NCBI GenBank assembly: GCA_937995865.1
Contig: CALKJA010000045.1
Location: 1-33,431, forward strand
From: an uncultured Paracoccaceae bacterium
GTDB lineage: Bacteria > Pseudomonadota > Alphaproteobacteria > Rhodobacterales > Rhodobacteraceae
Direction of reading: 5' to 3'
DNA length: 33,431 nucleotides
Numbering within the stretch: position 1 is the stretch's first letter; every line of letters begins with the position of its first letter. Below, one piece after another: positions 23,841-31,222 of the stretch. The position numbers and the translations under genes are program-made. Below the pieces are notes generated by a model. It was not told where the DNA came from. It worked only from the letters and a program-made list of their open reading frames with translations, and made no database searches.

Positions 23841-25211
23841 TTAGTAAGAGTATTCGCCAAACACGCGTTTCACATCGCCATCCCAAGCGCCATGATAGCG
23901 GCTTAAAAGCTCATCTGCCGGAGCTTGGCCGGACTCAATGCTTTCATGCAGCGCGTTTAGGAAATGCGTTTCGTCCGGAACCATCCCGCCCGCGCCGACA
24001 ATGGCGCGCGCTTTGAGGCCGCTATGCGCAATCGCAACCGCTTCGCGAGCGACATCGATTATTTTGATCCCGTTGACCTTAGCAGAAAGTCCGTCAACTG
24101 AGGCCGCTACTAGCATTTCTTGGCGCGTTTCAGCGTCAAAGCGTTTACCCAGATCCCAAGCCGCGTCCAAAGCAGTTTGGTCATAACACAGGCCAACCCA
24201 AAAAGCCGGAAGCGCACAAAGCCTGCGCCACGGGCCGCCATCAGCTCCGCGCATCTCAATGAATTTCTTGACACGCGCTTCAGGGAAAATTGTTGTAAGA
24301 TGGTCGGCCCAATCGCTGAGCGTTGGCGTTTCGCCCGGCAAGGCAGGTAGTTTACCCTTCATGAAATCGCGGAAAGACTGGCCCAGCGCATCAATGTATT
24401 GCCCATCCCGATAGACAAAATACATCGGCACATCGAGCGCATATTCAACCCATGCATCGAAGCCGAAACCCTCATCAAAGACAAAGGGCAACATTCCTGT
24501 GCGCGCCGCATCCAAATCGCGCCAAATGCGCGCGCGCCAGGATTTATGGCCGTTCAATCCACCTTCCCAGAAAGGCGAGTTAGAAAACAGGGCCGTGGCA
24601 ATTGGTTGCAACGCAAATGCCACCCGCATTTTTTGGACCATGTCCGCTTCGGACGCGAAATCAAGGTTCACTTGCACGGTACAGGTCCTGCGCATCATCC
24701 AAGTGCCGGTGGTACCGACCTCGCCCATATAGGCATCCATGAGATTGTAGCGGCCCTTGGGCATCAGCGGCATATCTTCGTGGGTCCACGTGGGCGCGGC
24801 ACCCAATCCAATAAACTTTGCGCCGATCTCATCAGCAACATCCTGAACATCGCGCAAGTGGACGTTCACTTCGTCACATGTTTCGTGGATGCTTACCAAT
24901 GGCGCACCAGAGAGCTCAAGCTGGCCGCCGGGCTCTAGACTTACATTTGCACCGTCTTTGGTTAGCCCGATAATTTTGCCGGCCTCTTCCACCGGGGCCC
25001 AACCATAGCGATCACGCATACCCTCAAGAATTGCACGAATGGAACGCGGGCCATCATAGGGCAGCGGCTTAAGAGTATCGGCGCAATAGCCAAACTTCTC
25101 GTGCTCTGTACCAATGCGCCAATCTTGTTTCGGCTTACATCCATCCGCAAGGTATTCGGCCAACTGGCTGTAGTGTTCGATCGGGCCGCCGCCGGATTGA
25201 GGGATAGACAT
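23841..25211 (-). CDS. gshA: Glutamate-cysteine ligase (plant-type GshA)
   Basis: 456 residues. It joins glutamate and cysteine in the first, ATP-dependent step of glutathione synthesis. It belongs to the plant/alphaproteobacterial type: RIGTEHEKFGY (residues 32-42, metal- and glutamate-binding), SLEPGGQLELSG (95-106), MRRTCTVQVNLDFASEADM (active-site segment), FSNSPFWEGGLNG and EMRGADGGPW. All are intact. The start is the ATG at 25211. It converges on plsY. The upstream gap of 60 bases to the membrane-protein gene on the same strand leaves room for its own promoter. Confidence 0.96.
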   Translation of the reverse strand: MSIPQSGGGPIEHYSQLAEYLADGCKPKQDWRIGTEHEKFGYCADTLKPLPYDGPRSIRAILEGMRDRYGWAPVEEAGKIIGLTKDGANVSLEPGGQLELSGAPLVSIHETCDEVNVHLRDVQDVADEIGAKFIGLGAAPTWTHEDMPLMPKGRYNLMDAYMGEVGTTGTWMMRRTCTVQVNLDFASEADMVQKMRVAFALQPIATALFSNSPFWEGGLNGHKSWRARIWRDLDAARTGMLPFVFDEGFGFDAWVEYALDVPMYFVYRDGQYIDALGQSFRDFMKGKLPALPGETPTLSDWADHLTTIFPEARVKKFIEMRGADGGPWRRLCALPAFWVGLCYDQTALDAAWDLGKRFDAETRQEMLVAASVDGLSAKVNGIKIIDVAREAVAIAHSGLKARAIVGAGGMVPDETHFLNALHESIESGQAPADELLSRYHGAWDGDVKRVFGEYSY

Positions 25212-25271
25212 GGGACAGGCTCCGATAAAGGCAAACTAGAACGTCAGACGTGGCGCGCCAAGCGAGCGAAG

Positions 25272-25793
25272 TCAATGCAGGGCGCGCCTATCCTTTTGCC
25301 AGATCAAGAACTTGTCAGGTGCATCGCCCATACTTTCGGGCGCGCGAGCGGCGCGGGCGGCTTGATCATAGTTAATTCCCGGCAATGGCACGAGCGCATC
25401 AAAGAGCTTTTCGGCCCCCGGTGCGCCACCGGGGATGGTGACCTGATCGCCACCATCTGCAGTAAAGGTCCAAATCAAACCTGTAGTCCCCGTCTGCACT
25501 TCGACCCGTTGCAAATGCTCAATAGAGATCGCGGCCCCGCCACCAGCTGTTAAATAGGTGATCTGGCGTTCCGTGACTTCAACCACACCAATACCGCCCT
25601 TCCCCGTTGGAAAGCGGATGCGACGCCAGCCGATCCACAAAAAGATCAGCCCAAGTGTGATTAGGAGCAAGCCGATGTAAGGCAAAAGCAAGTGCCCGCG
25701 CAGCATCCAGTTGCCGCCAATGACGGCAAATGAAGCACCAAGAATGATCTCCTTCCAATCGACCAACATCTGGCGCACTTCTGGCCGGATCAT
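25272..25793 (-). CDS. Hypothetical inner-membrane protein downstream of rsmE
   Basis: 173 residues with two hydrophobic helices near the N-terminus (about residues 15-32 and 36-57), a basic segment (GWRRIRFP), and then a cytoplasmic beta-rich domain (about 60-150). The segment IGVVEVTERQITYLTAGGGA is the best-formed strand pair and may be PH-like. No enzyme motif is seen. The ATG at 25793 overlaps the rsmE stop as ATGA, so the pair is co-translated; a frame to 25820 was rejected for that reason. The family is not identified. Confidence 0.75.
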   Translation of the reverse strand: MIRPEVRQMLVDWKEIILGASFAVIGGNWMLRGHLLLPYIGLLLITLGLIFLWIGWRRIRFPTGKGGIGVVEVTERQITYLTAGGGAAISIEHLQRVEVQTGTTGLIWTFTADGGDQVTIPGGAPGAEKLFDALVPLPGINYDQAARAARAPESMGDAPDKFLIWQKDRRALH

Positions 25794-26497
25794 TCCCAAT
25801 CCCCCAGCTTTGATTGCCAAAGTGTTAGCGCCGCGACGGCAGCGGTATCCGCACGCAGAATACGCGGCCCAAGAGTTATACGATGGCCAACTTCGCCAAG
25901 GCGCGCGCGCTCAGGCTTCGAAAAGCCCCCCTCAGGGCCCACAAAGACGGCCCATTTCCCGCGTATTTCAGGCAATGCGCCATCCTTTGCTGCCTCATCA
26001 CAGAACATGATCTGGCGATCTTCTGGCCAAGCATCAAGGAGTGCGCCCATTTTTTGCAACGCAGCCACCTCCGGAACCGACGTGCCGCCGCATTGCTCCG
26101 CTGCGGCAACGGCGTGGGCTTGAAGCCGATCTTGCCGGATCTTGTCGGAATTGGTGAATTCTGTCTGCATCGGAACAATGCGTGCGGCGCCAAGCTCGGC
26201 CGCCTTTTCTACAATGAAATCGGTCCGGTCTTTCTTGATCGGGGCAAAACAAAGCCAGACATCCGGCGGCGGACGCAAAGCCGCTGTTTGAGCGCCGACG
26301 ACCAGCACACCGCCGCGTTTGCCAGCTTCAACAACTGTTGCCGCGACCTCACCGACATGTCCATTGAACAGCTTCAATTCGTCTCCAACATCCATCCGCA
26401 TCACATTGAAGAGCCGGTTCGCGTGATCGCGGGATAAAGGAACAGGCTGTCCCTCAGCGAGCGGCTGATCTATGAAAAGGCGAACAACATGTGTCAT
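25790..26497 (-). CDS. rsmE: 16S rRNA (uracil1498-N3)-methyltransferase RsmE
   Basis: 235 residues of the RsmE family, a SPOUT-fold methyltransferase that methylates U1498 of 16S rRNA. The knot region near the C-terminus carries VFVGPEGGFS and LGPRILRADTAAVAAL. The family has ETA in many members and DTA here, a conservative change. Before it, KKDRTDFIVEKAAELGAARIVP is the typical linker to the knot domain. The ATG at 26497 (MTHVVRLF) is chosen over an upstream start at 26533, which would add a non-family tail. It faces ubiA, and the two starts are only 12 bases apart. Confidence 0.95.
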   Translation of the reverse strand: MTHVVRLFIDQPLAEGQPVPLSRDHANRLFNVMRMDVGDELKLFNGHVGEVAATVVEAGKRGGVLVVGAQTAALRPPPDVWLCFAPIKKDRTDFIVEKAAELGAARIVPMQTEFTNSDKIRQDRLQAHAVAAAEQCGGTSVPEVAALQKMGALLDAWPEDRQIMFCDEAAKDGALPEIRGKWAVFVGPEGGFSKPERARLGEVGHRITLGPRILRADTAAVAALTLWQSKLGDWE

Positions 26498-26509
26498 GGA
26501 GCGCAGCTT

Positions 26510-27457
26510 ATGCCCGCGAACCCCGAAGGCCAAGTCGCCGATGCAAGCCCTGACAATTGGGTCGACAGATTTGCGCCACGGTGGAGCCGACCCTATTTGC
26601 GGCTTTCCCGGGCAGACAGACCCAATCCGGCCTGGTTGCTCTTTATACCCTGCATCTGGAGCGTTTTGTTAGCGGCCTCTATGACCGGGCCAAAGCTTTG
26701 GGATCTGTGGATCCTTGTTGGCTGCGGACTTGGCGCGTTTCTAATGCGTGGGGCGGGTTGCACATGGAACGACGTCACAGACCGCAAAATCGACGCGAAG
26801 GTCGCGCGAACCCGGTCGCGCCCGATACCATCTGGCCAAGTAAGCGTGGGCGGGGCACTTGTATGGATGGCCGTTCAGTCCCTCTGTGCGTTTGGGATCT
26901 TGCTGACCTACTCTGGCCCCACAATCATTGTTGGGATGGTGTCTTTGGTGTTTGTAGCGATCTACCCATTCGCCAAGCGTTTCACATGGTGGCCACAGGT
27001 GTTTTTGGGTCTGGCCTTCAATTGGGGGGCCTTGCTGGCGTGGACAGCACATACTGGCGCACTGGGCTGGCCTGCTGTTGGGCTCTATCTGGCAGGAATC
27101 GCGTGGACCCTCTTTTACGATACGATTTATGCGCTTCAGGACATCGAGGACGACGCCGTCATTGGCGTGAAATCCACCGCTCGGCTTTTCGGCGACAATG
27201 CACCAGCATGGTTGCGTCGGTTTCTTGTGGCAACGGTGGTGCTTATGGCTGCCGCCATCATCTCAGCCCTTATCAACGAAAGCCCGTTGGCGCTGATCAT
27301 AGCGCTTGGTGCGCCTTGGGCGATGGGGTGGCATATGACGTGGCAACTCAGGAAACTTAGAATGGACGATCCTGATCTGTGCCGCCGCTTGTTTTTGTCC
27401 AACCGGGAGGCTGGTCTGCTTCCTGCGCTGTTTTTTGCTGTTGCGTTGCTTGCCTGA
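26510..27457 (+). CDS. ubiA: 4-hydroxybenzoate polyprenyltransferase
   Basis: 315 residues and about eight hydrophobic helices. It attaches the polyprenyl tail to 4-hydroxybenzoate in ubiquinone synthesis, in the inner membrane. The first Asp-rich motif is NDVTDRKIDAKVARTRSRPI and the second is DTIYALQDIEDDAVIGVKST, both complete, so the enzyme is expected to be active. The ATG at 26510 is one of two close possibilities (an earlier start at 26489 would overlap rsmE on the other strand). The 5' end faces rsmE. It ends 60 bases before the OmpA-family start on the same strand. Confidence 0.94.
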   Translation: MPANPEGQVADASPDNWVDRFAPRWSRPYLRLSRADRPNPAWLLFIPCIWSVLLAASMTGPKLWDLWILVGCGLGAFLMRGAGCTWNDVTDRKIDAKVARTRSRPIPSGQVSVGGALVWMAVQSLCAFGILLTYSGPTIIVGMVSLVFVAIYPFAKRFTWWPQVFLGLAFNWGALLAWTAHTGALGWPAVGLYLAGIAWTLFYDTIYALQDIEDDAVIGVKSTARLFGDNAPAWLRRFLVATVVLMAAAIISALINESPLALIIALGAPWAMGWHMTWQLRKLRMDDPDLCRRLFLSNREAGLLPALFFAVALLA

Positions 27458-27517
27458 TTGATCCCATCCCATCGGCACCCTAAACCAGACGCACAAAGGA
27501 AAAGACCAAAAAAACGT

Positions 27518-29392
27518 ATGAAACTTTCTAGCTTTGTCCCTCTTGCTATCGCGTTCTCTGCTGCGGGCGCGCTTGCCTTTACGGCGGCGGGCGTGGCCGT
27601 GTCTGCGCTTGAGACAAACAGCGCGGACTCAGTTTCGTTTGAGCTGGACCTGCAGGGACACGAATGGACAGATGTTCAATCCGATGGTCTGCAAGTGGTG
27701 CTTTCAGGGGAAGCGCCAAGCGAGGCCGAACGGTTCAAGGCTCTGTCCATTGCGGGCACGGTCGTGGATGCCGCCCGTATTATCGATGATATGTCTGTAA
27801 AAGAAACGCAGCAGCTTGTTGCGCCACGGTTCTCCATTGAAATGCTGCGCAATGATAGCGCCGTCTCATTGATTGGGCTGATCCCGGCAGAAACGGACAG
27901 AGAAGCTGTGCGCGCGCAAGTTGTCCGCATCGCAGATGGGGCCCGGGTCTCAGATTTTCTTGAGACCGCCGATCACCCTACCCCTGAGGGTTGGGACGCG
28001 GCTTTGTCTTTTGCGCTTTTGGCGCTTGAGGAATTGCCGCGCTCAAAAATCTCTGTGGATGCAGAGAAAATCGACATCAAGGCAGCCGCAGACAGTGAAC
28101 GGCAACGTGACAATTTGCAGGCTGAACTGGCGCGCCGTGCGCCTGATGGTCTGCGCACGGCACTGACAATTACTGCACCGCGCCCCGTCATTACGCCGTT
28201 TACGTTGCGCTTTCTGATCGACGACGAAGTCGCCAGCTTTGATGTCTGTTCCGCGGATACCGCAGATGCATTGAGCCAGATTTTGACCGCCGCAGGGGCG
28301 GCTGGGCTGCAAGGGAAAAGCGACTGCCGGCTTGGGCTTGGTGCGCCTACAGCGAACTGGGGCGCCGCGGCGGCGGCTGGTATTGCCGCAGTGGCAGATC
28401 TCGGTGGTGGGTCTGTCACCATGACGGACGCCGACATCACGCTTATTGCGCTCCAAGGTACAAACCAAGGGCTATTTGACCAGGTGTCAGCTCAGCTCGA
28501 GAACGACTTGCCCGAGCTTTTTGCTCTCACGGCAGTTCTGCCAGAGCCAGAGGTTGAGACCGAAGAAGGTCCCCCGGAATTCGCGGCAACGTTTAGTCCC
28601 GAAGGCCAAGTGCAAATGCGGGGCCATGTGGGGGATGCATTAGCCCACACGGCGATTGAGACTTATGCCCAATCGCGCTTTGGCGCGGATCGGGCCTACT
28701 TGGCCGTGGAACCGCATTCTAACCTTCCAGCGGGTTGGTCACTGCGCGCTCTTGCAGGGCTGGCTGCTCTTTCTCAGCTTTCACATGGGTCAGTTTCAGT
28801 GACGGCCGACAATCTGACGGTTCGGGGGGATACCGGCGATGCAGAAGCGCGAACGCGCATTGCGCAGTTGCTGTCCACTCAGCTGGGTGACGGGCAGGCT
28901 TATTCGATTGATGTGACTTACCGCGAAGAACTTGATCCGCTGGCGAATATTCCAACGCCCGACATATGCCTTGCCCGCATCATCGAAATCACAGATGCGC
29001 GCAAACTAACATTTGAACCGGGATCGACCACGCTCGACGCCGATAGCCTGCGGACCATTACGGCGATTTCCGAGATCCTGCGCGAGTGCCCAGAGTTCGC
29101 AATTGTTGTCGAAGGCCATACAGACAGCCAAGGCCGTGAGGAAATGAACCTGAATCTGAGCCAAGCAAGGGCAGAAGCGGTTGTTACGGCGCTCAGAAAC
29201 GAGCGGATCGCATGGCCCGATATTGTACCTCGTGGCTACGGAGAGGTAGATCCCATCGCCCCGAATGACACCGAAGAAGGCCGCGAAGCGAACCGGCGTA
29301 TTGAATTCAAGACTGAAACAGCCGATGACGGGGCAGAGGCTCCGGTGCAAGAGGCGCTAGAGCAGGTGAGTGAGGACGCGCCGAGTGAATAG
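27518..29392 (+). CDS. OmpA-family protein with three internal repeats
   Basis: 624 residues. It has an N-terminal signal or anchor (MKLSSFVPLAIAFSAAGALAF), a long periplasmic part and a C-terminal OmpA domain that binds peptidoglycan (about residues 495-600, with VEGHTDSQGREEMN and NLSQARAEAVV). Before it are three copies of a unit of about 35 residues, beginning near 159, 281 and 407 (for example GWSLRALAGLAALSQLSHGS), with spacers of about 90 residues. These look like BON-type alpha/beta repeats, but I have not verified the fold. The ATG at 27518 follows AAGGAAAAG, 16 bases upstream, and the longer frame from 27458 adds a basic stretch. Two Cys (about 243 and 270) could pair. Confidence 0.88.
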   Translation: MKLSSFVPLAIAFSAAGALAFTAAGVAVSALETNSADSVSFELDLQGHEWTDVQSDGLQVVLSGEAPSEAERFKALSIAGTVVDAARIIDDMSVKETQQLVAPRFSIEMLRNDSAVSLIGLIPAETDREAVRAQVVRIADGARVSDFLETADHPTPEGWDAALSFALLALEELPRSKISVDAEKIDIKAAADSERQRDNLQAELARRAPDGLRTALTITAPRPVITPFTLRFLIDDEVASFDVCSADTADALSQILTAAGAAGLQGKSDCRLGLGAPTANWGAAAAAGIAAVADLGGGSVTMTDADITLIALQGTNQGLFDQVSAQLENDLPELFALTAVLPEPEVETEEGPPEFAATFSPEGQVQMRGHVGDALAHTAIETYAQSRFGADRAYLAVEPHSNLPAGWSLRALAGLAALSQLSHGSVSVTADNLTVRGDTGDAEARTRIAQLLSTQLGDGQAYSIDVTYREELDPLANIPTPDICLARIIEITDARKLTFEPGSTTLDADSLRTITAISEILRECPEFAIVVEGHTDSQGREEMNLNLSQARAEAVVTALRNERIAWPDIVPRGYGEVDPIAPNDTEEGREANRRIEFKTETADDGAEAPVQEALEQVSEDAPSE

Positions 29393-29708
29393 AAGTGAGC
29401 TGATTGTTGCCACGGCGATTATTCTGTTCGTCGCGTTTGCCTTAGGTTGGTTTGCCTCATGGCTTGTGAACCGGTTCACACGTGTGTCCAAAGCGGATGT
29501 CGGTGAGCTGGACCGGATGGCTCAATCGCTCCATGAGGCCGAAGAAACCCGCGATCAAGCGATCACGTATCTTCAACAGCGCGAGGCTGAGATCACCAAT
29601 CAGCTCACTCAGACCGAGGCAGAACTACGCGCAGCAATGGACGGTTTGCGCGATGCTCGCCAAGAGGCTGAAGAACTTCGGTCCTATATCGAACGGCAGG
29701 AAGCCTAG
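29385..29708 (+). CDS. Small coiled-coil membrane protein coupled to OmpA-family gene
   Basis: 107 residues. One hydrophobic helix at residues 5-30 (ELIVATAIILFVAFALGWF) is followed by a heptad-rich Glu/Gln/Arg segment (about 45-107) that should be coiled coil. The start is GTG at 29385, with GAGG about 9 bases upstream, overlapping the OmpA-family coding end by 8 bases. A GTG at 29370 in the same frame is possible. No catalytic motif is present. Close coupling suggests that it works with the OmpA-family protein in the envelope, but that is inference. Downstream lies a double-hairpin element. Confidence 0.75.
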   Translation: MNRSELIVATAIILFVAFALGWFASWLVNRFTRVSKADVGELDRMAQSLHEAEETRDQAITYLQQREAEITNQLTQTEAELRAAMDGLRDARQEAEELRSYIERQEA

Positions 29709-29784
29709 GCATTCCCCTCGATACACTGAGTCTGACCTGCCCGCCTCTACTCTACGCCGTTGCAGCTTGAGCTTACCGAACAGG

Positions 29785-29850
29785 TCGCGGCTGCGCCGCG
29801 AACGAGAGGCGCTGCCTCTCGCACTCTCCGAGGTATTTTGGAAAGATGAA
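29785..29850. repeat. Double-hairpin intergenic element between convergent genes
   Basis: Two perfect 7-bp stems with three-base loops stand side by side: TCGCGGC/GCCGCGA (29785-29801) and GAGAGGC/GCCTCTC (29804-29820). Then follows a tail that includes CCGAGGTATTTTGGAAAG. It lies between two convergent coding ends (29708 and 29860). From memory, similar two-hairpin plus GAGGTATTTT units recur at gene ends in Rhodobacterales, so it is probably one copy of a dispersed repeat and may also act as a bidirectional terminator. Only one copy is in this window. Confidence 0.75.
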
Positions 29851-29859
29851 GGGGCTAGG

Positions 29860-30303
29860 TTAGTCCCAGGATTTTAGCGCGATTTCATCAGCTTTCGTTG
29901 CGTCGACCCAATCGGCAGTTTGAGCAGTAATTTCGCGTTTCCAAAAGGGCGCACGAGATTTGAGGTAGTCCATCAGAAAATCGGCGGCTTCAAAGGCTGC
30001 CTTGCGGTGCTTTGAAGCAGTTGCCACCATCATGATTGGCTCATTGGCGGTGAGCGTTCCGTAGCGATGGACAATCAAGGTGCCAAGAAGGGGCCAGCGA
30101 GCCTGAGCTTCTTCTATGATTTGCATCAGAGCTTTTTCGGTCATACCAGGATAATGTTCGATTTCCATCGCCTGTAACTCGCCATCCAGATCGCGCACTA
30201 AGCCCGTAAAGCTTACAATGGCACCCGCCCCGGTTTGCACGCCTGAGAACTCATCGAGCAGCGCGCCCGGGATGAATGGGTCGATCTGGACGCGAATATC
30301 CAT
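29860..30303 (-). CDS. moaE: Molybdopterin synthase catalytic subunit MoaE
   Basis: 147 residues. With MoaD it converts cyclic pyranopterin monophosphate to molybdopterin by adding two sulfurs. EIEHYPGMTEKAL, HRYGTLTANEP, ATASKHRKAAFEA and the late PFWKRE (which carries the family catalytic Lys) are all in place, so the enzyme should be active. The ATG at 30303 shares a base with the moaD stop (TGATG). It is the last gene of the uvrC-pgsA-moaD-moaE run, ahead of the double-hairpin element. Confidence 0.96.
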   Translation of the reverse strand: MDIRVQIDPFIPGALLDEFSGVQTGAGAIVSFTGLVRDLDGELQAMEIEHYPGMTEKALMQIIEEAQARWPLLGTLIVHRYGTLTANEPIMMVATASKHRKAAFEAADFLMDYLKSRAPFWKREITAQTADWVDATKADEIALKSWD

Positions 30304-30554
30304 CAGCCGCCTGTCATAGGCGGGAAAAAGGCTATCTCGCGGACGTCTTGGAGGGAGGCATCCATTTCTGTCAATTGCTGATCCACAGCAACGCGCAGTG
30401 CTGAGAGATCAGAAAAAGCCATCGCATAGCGCGTGTCGCGGGACCGGAGTTCGTCCACAAGGGCCCGCGGTGTTGATGCCGCCGTCTCAATGGTCTCGCG
30501 GCCCACGCCAATTCTTTCACGCACCCAAGCAAAATAAAGAACATCCAGAGTCAT
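30303..30554 (-). CDS. moaD: Molybdopterin synthase sulfur carrier subunit MoaD
   Basis: 83 residues of the ubiquitin-like sulfur carrier. The required C-terminal Gly-Gly, where MoeB forms the thiocarboxylate, is present in FFPPMTGG at the very end. MTLDVLYFAWVRERIG is the normal first strand. The ATG at 30554 overlaps the pgsA stop as ATGA and is preferred over the frame opening at 30653, which would run through the pgsA end. No moeB is visible in this window. Confidence 0.95.
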   Translation of the reverse strand: MTLDVLYFAWVRERIGVGRETIETAASTPRALVDELRSRDTRYAMAFSDLSALRVAVDQQLTEMDASLQDVREIAFFPPMTGG

Positions 30555-31213
30555 TTCGGGCCTTTCAAGTAAGGCAGAGCTTTGCGGAAATAATCCCAGC
30601 CCGTGATAATCGTCAAAACGGCGGCTACCCACATAAGCGCAATGCCTCCCCATCGGAGCATATCGACGGATGCCGCACGCCAGCGCAATCCGAGCGTGTC
30701 TTCGACATCACCTGCGAGAATTGCGTCATAGAGCTCAAAGTCCATGCCGATAGAGCGATCATACAATCCGTGCTCAAATATGCCTTTGGCCATCAGCACA
30801 CTGATAGCAACCATTTGAAGGGTCGTTTTCCATTTGGCGAGCTTTGTTACCGCCAATGTGCCAGCCGTATCGCCGAGAAACTCGCGTAACCCACTCACAA
30901 AAACTTCGCGGAAAACGATTAATGTGGCGGGCAGAATGATCCATGTGTTCGGCTGCCAAAGCGCGACCATCGCAAGCAGTGCGATCAATACGATAGCTTT
31001 GTCCGCAATCGGATCAAGCATGGTGCCTAATTTGCTTTCTTGCTTCCAAGCTCGCGCGAGGTAACCATCAACAAAATCCGTGAGAGACGCGCCCAAGAAA
31101 AGCACAAGTGCCACCCAATCCGAAAACGGATGCGGCAGTGCAAGGAAGGCGACAACGATCCCCGGTGCCGCAAGAAGGCGCAGGATCGTAAGACTGTTTG
31201 GGACATTCAACAT
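30551..31213 (-). CDS. pgsA: CDP-diacylglycerol-glycerol-3-phosphate 3-phosphatidyltransferase
   Basis: 220 residues with about five hydrophobic helices. It makes phosphatidylglycerol phosphate, the committed step to phosphatidylglycerol. The CDP-alcohol phosphotransferase motif D-x2-DG-x2-AR-x5-S-x2-G-x3-D-x3-D is complete at residues 46-71 (TDFVDGYLARAWKQ, then SKLGTMLDPIADK). Around residues 150-175 lies an insert-like acidic segment (MDFELYDAILAGDVEDT) between membrane helices. The ATG at 31213 lies 9 bases after the uvrC stop, and the moaD start overlaps its end. Confidence 0.95.
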   Translation of the reverse strand: MLNVPNSLTILRLLAAPGIVVAFLALPHPFSDWVALVLFLGASLTDFVDGYLARAWKQESKLGTMLDPIADKAIVLIALLAMVALWQPNTWIILPATLIVFREVFVSGLREFLGDTAGTLAVTKLAKWKTTLQMVAISVLMAKGIFEHGLYDRSIGMDFELYDAILAGDVEDTLGLRWRAASVDMLRWGGIALMWVAAVLTIITGWDYFRKALPYLKGPK

Positions 31214-31222
31214 ATGCCTTTC

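Noticed and set aside
29482-29877. 131-residue frame across the coiled-coil gene and the double hairpin
   Set aside because: It runs in a shifted frame through the coiled-coil gene and on through the hairpins into moaE; not protein-like.
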